A DNA stretch of 64,000 nt from Desnuesiella massiliensis (GTDB lineage Bacteria > Bacillota > Clostridia > Clostridiales > Clostridiaceae). The notes beneath the pieces were generated by a model. It searched no databases and had not been told where the DNA came from. It saw nothing but the letters and a program-made list of their open reading frames with translations. A program made the position numbers and the translations under genes. The stretch's first letter is position 1; the number at the start of each line of letters is the position of its first letter. This document shows positions 25,444 through 33,668 of this stretch, piece by piece. The stretch spans positions 186,001 to 250,000 of the forward strand of contig NZ_LN879454.1 of assembly GCF_001403615.1 (NCBI RefSeq). Reading direction: 5' to 3'.

Positions 25444-26004
25444 TTATAGTGTCATTTTGTCGCCCATTTTCTCAATGATTGCTTTAAAATTCTCCATTTT
25501 ACTATACTTAACTTTATAAATTTCTCTTTTGGTAAAATATATGTAAAAACAAAAACCTAATAATCTAAAAGCTAAAAGAGTAATAGTAGTTAGTTCTGAG
25601 CCAGCAATAGTTATGACATCATAGTAAAATAATATAGACATATAACTATAAATAGGTACTGATAATAAGGCCTCGTAATAACTAATTCCACTGTTCATTG
25701 AAAACATAAATACATCTGCAAAGTAATAGAAGATATGAGGCAATGAAAAGTTTAAAAATGCAATTAATAATATACATGCAAAATTCTCTCTGCCTGTAGC
25801 AAATTTTGAGTATATGACAGATGAAGCAAATGGGAAAACGCCCCAACCTATAACAAAATAAACGTCTAAATATCTAACTTCCATAAATATATTTACAATC
25901 TCTTGAACTACTAAAATTCCAAGAGTAGCTAACAAAGAAAATATTAGTCCTTTAAAGGATAGAATATTATTTTTAGCCTGATACTCTTCTGAGCTTATAT
26001 CCAT
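25444..26004 (-). CDS. Hypothetical polytopic membrane protein
   Basis: 186 residues with five to six hydrophobic segments and a lysine-rich C terminus (KREIYKVKYSKMENFKAIIEKMG). No family recognised; the spacing of segments is Yip1-like, but no motif supports it. Start at ATG 26004 with AAGGGTGA upstream; a GTG three codons before lies inside that site. A possible promoter with TATAAT lies ~80 bp upstream, in a stretch resembling the promoter-like repeats of the 27-45 kb region. Confidence 0.6.
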   Translation of the reverse strand: MDISSEEYQAKNNILSFKGLIFSLLATLGILVVQEIVNIFMEVRYLDVYFVIGWGVFPFASSVIYSKFATGRENFACILLIAFLNFSLPHIFYYFADVFMFSMNSGISYYEALLSVPIYSYMSILFYYDVITIAGSELTTITLLAFRLLGFCFYIYFTKREIYKVKYSKMENFKAIIEKMGDKMTL

Positions 26005-26278
26005 TAAATTCACCCTTTTTTTTATATAATTTTAACTATCTAGTATTTAGGTTACATTGTCATATATTTTTTCCAGATACAATTATAACAGGTTTAAATG
26101 AAGAAAAATGTAGAAAAATGAAATATTTGTATATATTAATTTAATTAATTTTGATTTTGAATTATATGTTGTAGATATAAGTACCTAAGATTTTTTTCAT
26201 TATAAATATGAGGTGTTGCTTTTTAGGACATTTTTAAAATAATAAACTAATGATGGGAAATGTTTTTGTACTATCATG

Positions 26279-26317
26279 CAAAAACACCGTAGAATTCATA
26301 TTTGAATAATACGGTGC
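26279..26317 (-). terminator. Terminator hairpin (recurrent family), after the MraY-type gene
   Basis: CACCGTA (26285-26291) and TACGGTG (26310-26316) flank an inner ATTCA/TGAAT stem; the minus strand continues with TTTTTG. Related hairpins end other minus-strand genes at 27690, 29301 and 31469. Confidence 0.75.
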
Positions 26318-26375
26318 CCTAAGAATTTATTTCTCTTTTTAGTGTAAAGTTAAATAAGAGAATTTTTCTTTAATC

Positions 26376-27326
26376 TTAAACTTTTAATAACAATATAATA
26401 ATTGAACAAAGACTTAAGCATACGCTTATTAAAGATATAAACATAACAACCTGCTTTTGATTCAAACCCGTAGACAATAGTCTGTGATGTATTTGACTTG
26501 CATCTGCCTCATAAATAGGCTTACCCTTTATAATTCTTTTAATGACTACATAAACATTATCAAAGATTGGCACTCCTAAAGCCAATATGGGGACAGCGAG
26601 AGAAATAATTGTAGCCTGCTTAAAGACACCTTCCAGTGCAATTATAGCCAAAATAAATCCCGAAAAATTTGCGCCAGAATCGCCTATATAAGTCTGAGCA
26701 GGATATTTATTATATTTTAGAAATCCTATCAATGAACCTACAAGTAGTATAGACATCATGGCTGAATCAGTTTGATTTTTTGCTAAGGCAACTACAAAAA
26801 GAGTAGAACCTGCAATAGCTGATAAACTACCTGCAAGCCCATCTACACCATCCGACCAATTTATTACAGTGGTAACGCCCAAAATCCATGTAATGCTTAG
26901 CAAAAGACCTACTCCTTTTGATAATATAATGTACTCATTTGTGAATGGATTAGTAAATCCATTAAAAACAATTCCTGAATGGTAAATCATGAAAGCTGAT
27001 ATCATTTGTATTATTAATCTTGGAAGTACAGCAAACTCTTTACCTTTACTTTTATACCAATCGTCAACTATACCAATTATAAAAACAAGAAGAGATGAGA
27101 CTAATATGTATGTGAACTCTTTCTGAATGGGTCGTATAAAAATAAGATAACCGGTAAAAAATGCTATAAATACGCCGACTCCACCTACTAAAGGCATAGG
27201 CTTTTCTTGATTTTTCCTTTTAGTAGGTTTATCAAGAAAATCAAATCTAACAGCTAATTTTATTAAAAATGGAGTAATAAAATAAACGATTAAATAGACT
27301 GCTAAAAAAGCATAAAAATAATTCAT
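26376..27326 (-). CDS. tagO: Undecaprenyl-phosphate GlcNAc-1-phosphate transferase (MraY/WecA/TagO family)
   Basis: 316 residues with about ten membrane segments. Conserved cytosolic motifs of the polyprenyl-phosphate HexNAc-1-P transferase family are present: VGGVGVFIAFFTGY, VDDWYKSKG (substrate DD), NWSDGVDGLAGSLS and KYPAQTYIGDSGANF, plus the histidine motif ASQIHHRL near residue 279. The enzyme moves a sugar-1-phosphate from UDP-sugar to undecaprenyl phosphate, starting wall teichoic acid or surface polysaccharide synthesis. The A/S-QIHHRL motif is closer to WecA/TagO than to MraY. No other polysaccharide genes are adjacent. ATG at 27326 follows GAAGGAAGG. Confidence 0.87.
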   Translation of the reverse strand: MNYFYAFLAVYLIVYFITPFLIKLAVRFDFLDKPTKRKNQEKPMPLVGGVGVFIAFFTGYLIFIRPIQKEFTYILVSSLLVFIIGIVDDWYKSKGKEFAVLPRLIIQMISAFMIYHSGIVFNGFTNPFTNEYIILSKGVGLLLSITWILGVTTVINWSDGVDGLAGSLSAIAGSTLFVVALAKNQTDSAMMSILLVGSLIGFLKYNKYPAQTYIGDSGANFSGFILAIIALEGVFKQATIISLAVPILALGVPIFDNVYVVIKRIIKGKPIYEADASQIHHRLLSTGLNQKQVVMFISLISVCLSLCSIIILLLKV

Positions 27327-27613
27327 AAGAACTAACCTTCCTTCTATTTACATTGAAAAGCCTTTAAGTCTATGCATTCAGAATAAATTACAAAACTAAC
27401 ATAGCTCTTAGCTTACTATACTAAGAGATTTGCGAAACACTTATACTATACGATAAAGTTTATGTTCATGTTGTGAGTTTATAAGTGAACCAACTATTCG
27501 TAAAATGACCGATTGCAAAGAGAACAACTACAATCCCCAGATATATTGATTGACTCCATAGCGCTGCAAATTCAAATGCAGAGGCTGGAAAATATGCAAT
27601 TTCAAATCAGTGC

Positions 27614-27726
27614 CATTTAACTAATATCAAAATTATACCATATTTTCTACAAATTTTATAGTTGGATAGAAAGCATACAAATTTAAAAACGCCGTAAAAT
27701 TCAGATTTGAATGATACAGTGTTTAG
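27614..27726 (-). repeat. Recurrent promoter-like repeat A plus terminator hairpin
   Basis: TTTAACTAATATCAAAAT onward to about 27690 matches sequences at 33340, 39331 and 44250; on the minus strand it carries TATGGTATAAT, an extended -10 box, and a TTTTCTA/TAGAAA hairpin. Directly joined at 27690-27722 is a terminator of the CACYGTA..ATTCA..TGAAT family for the gene ending at 27783. Confidence 0.65.
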
Positions 27727-27782
27727 TAAATTATTATTTTTTAGTTATGAACTTAAATAGGAGTTAGTACAATCCAATAAAA

Positions 27783-28040
27783 TTATTTATAAACGATTTT
27801 TCGAATTGTTTCTGTTGAAAGGCAATATTCCTCAGCAAGTTGTTCAATACTCACCTTATGAAAAAACTTATATCTGATTTCATCATTTCTCTGTGCATAG
27901 AATTTTCTTGCTCCAGAATCGGCTCCCCACTTTTTCCTTTCTTTATCTGATGGAACATATAATGTCTCACCGGAAACATACTTCTGTAATTCCTTTAAAA
28001 GCTCGTCAGGCAGAATATCTGATGCATTTCTACATTTCAT
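27783..28040 (-). CDS. CD3324-family protein with Mor-like helix-turn-helix
   Basis: 85 residues: MKCRNASDILPDELLKELQKYVSGETLYVP, then KKWGADSGARKFYAQRN and a C-terminal helix-turn-helix SIEQLAEEYCLSTETIRKIVY. This is the small DNA-binding protein family named after C. difficile CD3324 and related to Mor transcription activators. It is 17 bp after the 28058 gene on the same strand, so the two form an operon; it may regulate it. The target is not known. Confidence 0.8.
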   Translation of the reverse strand: MKCRNASDILPDELLKELQKYVSGETLYVPSDKERKKWGADSGARKFYAQRNDEIRYKFFHKVSIEQLAEEYCLSTETIRKIVYK

Positions 28041-28057
28041 AGGAAATCCGACCTTTC

Positions 28058-29098
28058 CTATGAATTTTTCGCCATGAACTCTTCAATAGAATTATACTCA
28101 TCTATGGCTACACCATGGTTATGAATTTCGTCTATAATGTACTTTTCCAACTCCTCAGCACGTTTACGGAAATCTAACAAATTTTCTGAACTGTACTTGC
28201 CGCATAAATCCATTTCCTTAAGCCCAAATTCTTCTTTTACAATATCGAGCTCACGCTGTAAATAACAGCTCCAAACAAAGGTTTTTTCAGCATCTCTTTG
28301 GTCACACCAGTAATAAATTCTTCTCCAAGTATAACAAAGTTCCTGATACCAGTCAGCCAGATCATGAAAATCCTCATTATAAATCTTATTTTCATTTTTA
28401 GGTTTCCTATTACTCATGAATTTACGTGTAGAAAGAATCATTACATGACACAAATTTTTAAGTTCATCAACAGAATCAGCATGGATGATTGCCGTATAAT
28501 ACTGCATAAAATTTTGGGGTATCTCTTTCATAACTGATAGCTCGGATATCTGATTGATTTGGCTGTATTTAAAATATGTCTGATTTACAAAAGCAACTGC
28601 AACAGAGAGGTAGTCAGCGATAAATCCAGAAGCCATTCTAACCTTGCCCAACCTATCCTCGAACATCATTGTTTGATAAATCTCCATGGCTATATTAAGC
28701 TTTTCAAGTGCTTTTTTGAACATGAATTCCGGGTTTTTAAGATTTGCCTGTAACTTTGCTTGCATAGCAAGAAAACGATTTTTATCCTCTTCATTTCGAT
28801 AATAAAGAATTTGTGCATAGCCTAAACAAGTGGTATTATAATCATCTAAGTTCGCCATCTTTTCAATTCGTTCCCAGGACCTGGGATACAGGTCGTAACC
28901 TATTCCCTCAACGATAAATGTTTTGGCAAGATTATGTGCTTTTTCGTTTGCTGGGATGAAGTAGTCAAAGGATGCGACATCTTTATCCTGCTCAAGTTTA
29001 AACTGCCCAGTCCCTATCAATAAGCATACATCTTCTTTATATTCTTTTAGAATTTTGTCAATCGCCCAGTTGAGTAGTTTTTCGTTTTTAGTTTTCAT
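28058..29098 (-). CDS. Hypothetical protein, nucleotidyltransferase-like N-terminal half
   Basis: 346 residues. The N-terminal ~125 residues (LLNWAIDKILKEYKEDVCLLIGTG, then SFDYFIPANEKAHNLAKTFIVEGIGYDLYPRSWERI) have the order of strands and the D-Y/D-L pairs seen in DNA-polymerase-beta-type nucleotidyltransferases, though a clean GS-D-D motif is missing; the C-terminal ~210 residues are helical, HEPN-like, rich in W and Y. Function unassigned. Start at ATG 29098, preceded by AAAGGTGAT. Operon with the CD3324-type gene downstream. Confidence 0.55.
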   Translation of the reverse strand: MKTKNEKLLNWAIDKILKEYKEDVCLLIGTGQFKLEQDKDVASFDYFIPANEKAHNLAKTFIVEGIGYDLYPRSWERIEKMANLDDYNTTCLGYAQILYYRNEEDKNRFLAMQAKLQANLKNPEFMFKKALEKLNIAMEIYQTMMFEDRLGKVRMASGFIADYLSVAVAFVNQTYFKYSQINQISELSVMKEIPQNFMQYYTAIIHADSVDELKNLCHVMILSTRKFMSNRKPKNENKIYNEDFHDLADWYQELCYTWRRIYYWCDQRDAEKTFVWSCYLQRELDIVKEEFGLKEMDLCGKYSSENLLDFRKRAEELEKYIIDEIHNHGVAIDEYNSIEEFMAKNS

Positions 29099-29300
29099 AG
29101 TAAAATCACCTTTCACATAGAGTTAAGCAGCGGCCGTTTACTTACAATTAAATTATAGTATAAACATATATGGAATAAAATGCCGAGAATTTTTAAGAGC
29201 ATTCTTCACCTTAACTAGTGAAGGCTATATAAATAATCTTTACTTTAGATTAGTTTACTATAATGAGTTGATTTATATCAAAATTAATGCATTGAGACGC

Positions 29301-29341
29301 AAAAAACACCGCAGAACTCAAAACATTAAATAACGCGGTGT
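29301..29341 (-). terminator. Terminator hairpin (recurrent family)
   Basis: CACCGC (29307-29312) and GCGGTG (29335-29340) with a 22-base inner part; the minus strand continues TTTTTTGC. It lies ~60 bp after the stop of the gene ending at 29403. Confidence 0.75.
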
Positions 29342-29402
29342 CCACGCAAATTATTGCTTTTTCAGTTGCTACGTTAAATAATAATTATAGATATTAATTA
29401 TT

Positions 29403-29897
29403 CTATCTCACACGTCCTACTTTTCCTTTTTTAAAGTTACTATAAGCAGTATCTAACATGATGGTAATACTTTTGTAGTTATTCCATTTATCTTCTACTT
29501 CATATATGCTGTCTTCTATATCAAACTCACATAAAACCAAATCTGAATAATCTCTTAAATAGTGCTCATAATAACTCCTTGTAAATTCGAGTCCCTCCTG
29601 ATTAAAATCTTCACCCCACAGCTTGCCATCACAATCTTTAAGTAAAAATTCCACTCCTGTCATCTGTTCATTTCTTACTTTCTCCAAATCTTCCTTAGAA
29701 TATTTTTTATGAATACTTCCTTCCAAGTTATGTTTAATAATCCATGCTATATACATTCCCATATGAGCCGCGGCATACACTAGTCCAGCTTTAATATGCT
29801 TGCTATTTTCTTTATCCTCTTCAAAATTAAAGCGCTTGCAATATTCATTATAGGCATCATCAAAATGCCAATTTACATTATCAAAATAATCTTTCAT
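29403..29897 (-). CDS. Hypothetical DUF7832-like protein
   Basis: 164 residues beginning MKDYFDNVNWHFDDAYNEYC, with HIKAGLVYAAAHMGMYIAWIIK in the middle and an acidic C-terminal half (EFDIEDSIYEVEDKWNNY). The W/H-rich start and the AAxHMGMYI segment fit a group of uncharacterised soluble proteins often found beside immunity or toxin genes, but the function is unknown. ATG at 29897 follows AAGGAGT; the fourteen in-frame codons upstream have no support. A CRISPR-repeat-like sequence lies 63 bp upstream of the start. Confidence 0.55.
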   Translation of the reverse strand: MKDYFDNVNWHFDDAYNEYCKRFNFEEDKENSKHIKAGLVYAAAHMGMYIAWIIKHNLEGSIHKKYSKEDLEKVRNEQMTGVEFLLKDCDGKLWGEDFNQEGLEFTRSYYEHYLRDYSDLVLCEFDIEDSIYEVEDKWNNYKSITIMLDTAYSNFKKGKVGRVR

Positions 29898-29940
29898 CTT
29901 ATTACTCCTTATATATCCATATTTTGTATTATTTTTCACA

Positions 29941-30028
29941 TAAGCTTCTTATTTAAACATTTTAGCCTTAACATGAGATGTATTTAAACTAGTGATAGGC
30001 AATATCTTTGTATTGTGACACAATAATT
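29941..30028. repeat. Solitary CRISPR-repeat-like sequence with conserved flanks, copy 1
   Basis: 29960-29989 matches the array repeat (GTTTAACC..ATGAGATG..TTTAAAT) at 27 of 30 positions by eye. The following ~38 bases, starting TAGTGATAGGCAATATCTTTG, match those after the second solitary copy at 31408-31437, and both copies are preceded by TAAGCTT. It lies between divergent genes and more than 15 kb from the arrays. Confidence 0.8.
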
Positions 30029-30172
30029 TAATATTCTGTTTCATATTAATGTAGTATTTAATTGAAAATTTATATAATTTGTTGCTTTATCATGATTCAT
30101 GTAAGAAATATGCATTTAAACAAGAACATTTTTCGATGATTTTCATACAATGTTACTATGGAGGTGTTCAAT

Positions 30173-30685
30173 ATGTATGATAAGAATCCCTATAATCCAA
30201 TGTATGATAATAATCCATACAATTCGATGTATGATAATGATAGCTATAACTCGATGAATAATGCTAACGCTAATACTAATATTAATGATTGTAATTTGTG
30301 CCAAAGATTTGCTACTATTCTTAAAAGCCAAATTCTTCAATCAGAAAGAAATCTTTGTGCAGTTACCCGTATGAGAAATATTAATGCTGAAATTTTAGGA
30401 AGACCAACAAGAAGTCCTCTTGCTCTCAATGCTCTATTCTCTTTTGAAGATATAGACGAGAGAGGTCAAGCATTAAATTTAGGTGAAACTGTCATTCTTC
30501 AAGAGGAAATTAACCCATTTATCAGTGCACTTAGAGCAGAAGGCATTTTAGTTACTGCACTTCATAATCATTGGCTATTTGATAGACCAAGATTAATGTA
30601 TATTCATTTTGAATCTATAGATAATCCAATTTCATTTGCTGAAAAAGTTGCTAGGGCTTTCCAAATTCTTGAACGTAATTGTTAA
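30173..30685 (+). CDS. DUF1259 (LppY/LpqO) family protein with N-terminal tyrosine/asparagine repeats
   Basis: 170 residues. The first ~35 residues are a short tandem repeat (PYNPMYDNNPYNSMYDN and variants, rich in M, Y, D, N, P), then a spacer NANANTNINDCN, and a DUF1259 domain (about 45-170) ending in the strongly conserved LVTALHNHWLFDRPRLMYIHFE. The domain contains a single histidine pair (HNH) that may bind metal. DUF1259 proteins are usually exported with a signal peptide; here there is none, so it appears cytoplasmic or spore-associated. ATG follows TGGAGGTG. Ends at a good terminator. Confidence 0.82.
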   Translation: MYDKNPYNPMYDNNPYNSMYDNDSYNSMNNANANTNINDCNLCQRFATILKSQILQSERNLCAVTRMRNINAEILGRPTRSPLALNALFSFEDIDERGQALNLGETVILQEEINPFISALRAEGILVTALHNHWLFDRPRLMYIHFESIDNPISFAEKVARAFQILERNC

Positions 30686-30694
30686 TTATTATAA

Positions 30695-30726
30695 GGGCTT
30701 AAGTGGTGATACTTGAGCCTTTTTTC
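30695..30726 (+). terminator. Intrinsic terminator
   Basis: GGCTTAAGT (30696-30704) and ACTTGAGCC (30711-30719) form a stem with one G-T pair, followed by TTTTTT. Confidence 0.85.
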
Positions 30727-30752
30727 AATGGAAGATAGATAAAAACTAAATT

Positions 30753-31286
30753 TTATTTTACTTCTTTTACACACCAAATATTTCCGTTTTTAATAATTGT
30801 CAATGTAGTTTCTGTAGTTTCTATAGGGGTATAAGAAGTAGCCCAATAAAATTTTATTTTCACTTCAAACGCAGAGACACTTAGTTTTTTATTAGAAATT
30901 ATTTCGTATTTATCAAGCCAAGGACTTGAGGCGCCAATATTCCAAAAATTCTCTTCAGGGTTGCCCCATTTTCTGATAAGGTCACTTTTCAATTCGTCAC
31001 AAGCAACGGCATAATGAAAGATTCCATTTCTTGTAAGTTCTGCTTTAGCCCAAATTTTAACAACTTGTTCAGGTGACGTTGCTCCTAATTCATCTAAAGC
31101 CTGTTGAAAAAAAAGAATTTGACTTTTTCTTTGTTCATCTGTTATATTTGCATAATAATCTAGAAATTCATTAGAAGGCGTATTGCTTTTAGATGAATAT
31201 GCTTGTGTTTGAAAGTGCTCTAAGTTTATATTACTTAATGATATTGTAATAAAAATGGCTGTAGCAAATTTATAAATACTTTTCAT
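30753..31286 (-). CDS. Hypothetical secreted protein
   Basis: 177 residues. The first ~25 residues form a signal peptide (MKSIYKFATAIFITISLSN), cleavage probably near QTQAYS. The mature part begins with ITDEQRKSQILFFQQALDELGATSPEQVVKIWAKAELTRNGIFHYAVACDEL, followed by a beta-rich half ending LTIIKNGNIWCVKEVK, which looks like an NTF2-like or DUF4829-type fold. Function unknown. ATG follows AAAGGAGT. The second solitary CRISPR-like repeat lies 122 bp upstream. Confidence 0.6.
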   Translation of the reverse strand: MKSIYKFATAIFITISLSNINLEHFQTQAYSSKSNTPSNEFLDYYANITDEQRKSQILFFQQALDELGATSPEQVVKIWAKAELTRNGIFHYAVACDELKSDLIRKWGNPEENFWNIGASSPWLDKYEIISNKKLSVSAFEVKIKFYWATSYTPIETTETTLTIIKNGNIWCVKEVK

Positions 31287-31380
31287 AATAAATCCACTCC
31301 TTTAATAAGTAACACTTACACTTTTAAGCTTTTGTAGATGCAAACTACTTTATTAGTGGAAATATTAACATATAGTATTT

Positions 31381-31475
31381 TAAGCTTATAATATTTAGAA
31401 GATTGTGGTTTAACCTTAACATTTGATGTATTTAAATTAGTGACGGGTAATATATTTGAAATGCGACATAAAAAA
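31381..31475. repeat. Solitary CRISPR-repeat-like sequence with conserved flanks, copy 2
   Basis: 31408-31437 matches the array-1 repeat at 28 of 30 positions (two differences in the ATGAGATG segment, here ATTTGATG). It is followed by TAGTGACGGGTAATATATTTG, homologous to the bases after copy 1, and preceded by TAAGCTT at 31381. Confidence 0.82.
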
Positions 31476-31508
31476 CATCACAAAATTCAAGTTTGAATAA
31501 TGCAGTGC
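31469..31508 (-). terminator. Terminator hairpin (recurrent family)
   Basis: Minus strand CACTGCA..ATTCA..TGAAT..TGTGATG followed by TTTTTT, the same design as the hairpin at 26279. It follows the methyltransferase gene ending at 31589. Confidence 0.65.
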
Positions 31509-31588
31509 ACTGGAAAATTGTTCGCTCTTTAGTTGTTACATTAAATAAGAAAGAGCTGTCACTATAAAGGGGAGTATTTTTGTAGATA

Positions 31589-32263
31589 TTATTCTGCCTT
31601 TTCAAGGATAAGAAAGAGACTTGACTCGTCTACTTCCTCAATGCGATAATAACACCCTGACTCCTCTCCTAGTTTTTTAAGTGTATCCTCTGAAAAGGTA
31701 ATAGAAATAAACCCGTCCTTGCATACGATTGTGCCATCCTTCGTTTTTTCCAAATCAATTTCTCCAAGTAAACCATTATTCGCTTGCTCATGGAACCAGG
31801 TCAGCCTATGATTCCAAAATTTCGGACTATATGTACTGAAATAGGCCTTTCCCCTAGGAGTCAGTACCTTCATACATTGTTCAATCAGATGAATAGGTTG
31901 TCCCTTCATCGCTGATAAACCGTTTTGCAAACACAATACCACATCAAATTCTTCACCAAACGCAAGGTTATAGGCATCCATCACTTGAATGTTACAGTTC
32001 GGGCATTCTTTTATATAATCCTTGCCAAGATTCACTGTTGACTCTGAGATATCAATTCCTACAACGCTGGCTGAGAAAGGGGCCAATTTCTTGATAATAC
32101 GTCCGTATCCGGCTCCAACCTCCAGCACTTTCTCGCTGCCATGCAAATTCCGGCACACAAAATCGATTTCTTTATCCAAATAACGCTTAATCCTTGGATA
32201 CTTTGTCTGGTAAACCTGAAAGAGTTTCGTAGAGTTTAAGTTCTGTCTGTAATAGTTACACAT
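31589..32263 (-). CDS. Class I SAM-dependent methyltransferase
   Basis: 224 residues with motif I EKVLEVGAGYGRIIKKLAPFSASVVGIDISE (SAM-binding glycines and the acidic residue after strand 2), motif II/III NIQVMDAYNLAFGEEFDVVLCLQNGLSAM, and a C-terminal antiparallel part. The substrate is unknown. Lacks membrane segments. ATG at 32263 follows AGGAGGTGGG. Single gene unit with its own terminator hairpin. Confidence 0.85.
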   Translation of the reverse strand: MCNYYRQNLNSTKLFQVYQTKYPRIKRYLDKEIDFVCRNLHGSEKVLEVGAGYGRIIKKLAPFSASVVGIDISESTVNLGKDYIKECPNCNIQVMDAYNLAFGEEFDVVLCLQNGLSAMKGQPIHLIEQCMKVLTPRGKAYFSTYSPKFWNHRLTWFHEQANNGLLGEIDLEKTKDGTIVCKDGFISITFSEDTLKKLGEESGCYYRIEEVDESSLFLILEKAE

Positions 32264-32553
32264 AATCCCACCTCCTAGTTAAAATTAATTTGTATGTTTC
32301 CATATTATACAATTTCTGCTTAACTTAAGGATAATTATACTATAATGTGAAATTATTTCATACATTGAAAATATATATGCGTTCTTCCTGTAGAATGAAT
32401 AGAACTAGCTTTATCGTTTAATACTGCATTATTCAATTTTCAAAGATCATCATTCACATTTTAAACTTAATAATTACTTAGCTTTTTCTTCAAAATGTGA
32501 ACCAACTATAGGTATGCTACATGTATTTATAATTACGAAAGCTATATTGAAGT

Positions 32554-33273
32554 TTATCCTTCCTCTATGATGCTGGATAAATTCCCCATGTCACGCAATG
32601 TAGTGATATATTGGAGAAATCGTGGGGTGCGCTTTTCTATATCATCTTGGCTTATACCTCTAAAAACTAATAATTGATTCATTAGACTATCTCCACCGCC
32701 GCTACATTGCCAGTGTCCTGTAGTTTCCTCAAAAAATAAGCAAATATCCTGCATTTTTATTTGCTCGGGGGCGGAATTATTACGTTCCATGAATTTTTGT
32801 ATTTTTATATAAGCCTGCTCATAAAAAACTGAGTTGCGTTCAGTATGAGGTAGATAGTATCCACGTATATTTAGCCCAAAATGTTCAGGAGAAGAGTTCA
32901 TTGCTTCCTCATGCATGGCATTGTCTTCTTTGTGCCATTTTTCTATTTCCTCATCTGTCATATCAAATGAAAATTGTGATGGCTGATGTTCCAATTTATC
33001 TTTACAATAGTTCATAATCACATTACACTGAAAACTCTTCATACGCTTATCATCCGATTTAAGAGGTAGAGCATCACAGTGATTTAAAAAATATTGCTCT
33101 GTTTCCTTAAGTGTATGAGCACAAGCGGTTACCAGCTTAGCACAGTCATCCACCCACTGCTGAAATCTTTCTTCTTGTTTATCAACAGAAACTTTTATTA
33201 TTTTCCCAATAGTAGTTACACCATCATTGCTTTTAATCGTGACACTTCCATCTTTATTTCGCTGAATTGACAT
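32554..33273 (-). CDS. Hypothetical soluble protein
   Basis: 239 residues, no signal peptide or membrane segment. The N terminus (MSIQRNKDGSVTIKSNDGVTTIGKIIKVSV) forms short strands; the rest is helical with several Cys and His residues and a GHWQCSGGGDSLMNQLLVFRG segment near the end. I do not recognise it. ATG follows TGGAGGAGTAATA. The promoter-like repeat B lies ~70 bp upstream. Confidence 0.5.
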   Translation of the reverse strand: MSIQRNKDGSVTIKSNDGVTTIGKIIKVSVDKQEERFQQWVDDCAKLVTACAHTLKETEQYFLNHCDALPLKSDDKRMKSFQCNVIMNYCKDKLEHQPSQFSFDMTDEEIEKWHKEDNAMHEEAMNSSPEHFGLNIRGYYLPHTERNSVFYEQAYIKIQKFMERNNSAPEQIKMQDICLFFEETTGHWQCSGGGDSLMNQLLVFRGISQDDIEKRTPRFLQYITTLRDMGNLSSIIEEG

Positions 33274-33339
33274 TATTACTCCTCCAATTTCTTAAACATC
33301 ATATGAATAACCTGTGTTTGGACTCATTTAACAAGTGTG

Positions 33340-33415
33340 ATTTAACTAATATCAAAATTGTACCACATTTTCTATATATCCTATAGTTATATAGAAAACT
33401 TACAAATTTTAAAGG
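33340..33415 (-). repeat. Recurrent promoter-like repeat B
   Basis: TTTAACTAATATCAAAATTG and the following TTTTCTATA..TAGAAAA match repeats A, C and D. On the minus strand the -10-like segment reads TGGTACAAT. It sits upstream of the 32554-33273 gene. Confidence 0.6.
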
Positions 33416-33668
33416 CTAAAATTTTATTAAGAAACGTAAGGTACAAAGGAAAGCCAATATATCTGTAAGTATTACAATAAGACTTTCACCGATACTTATA
33501 CAAAAACAACTGATTTTAAGAAAGAGAGCCGATATTTGTTTAGTTATATACATTATATTACAATTAATGTTATAATCAGGATGTTAAAACGCTAGAGTTT
33601 AGCATGTAGTTATTATTTATTGCAATTGTTGACTATGAAAATAAATTTATCTAAAAGGAGGACATTAT

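Noticed and set aside
30143..30340. Minus-strand ORF with repeated IIIH units
   Set aside because: It is the antisense frame of the tandem repeats at the start of the DUF1259 gene.
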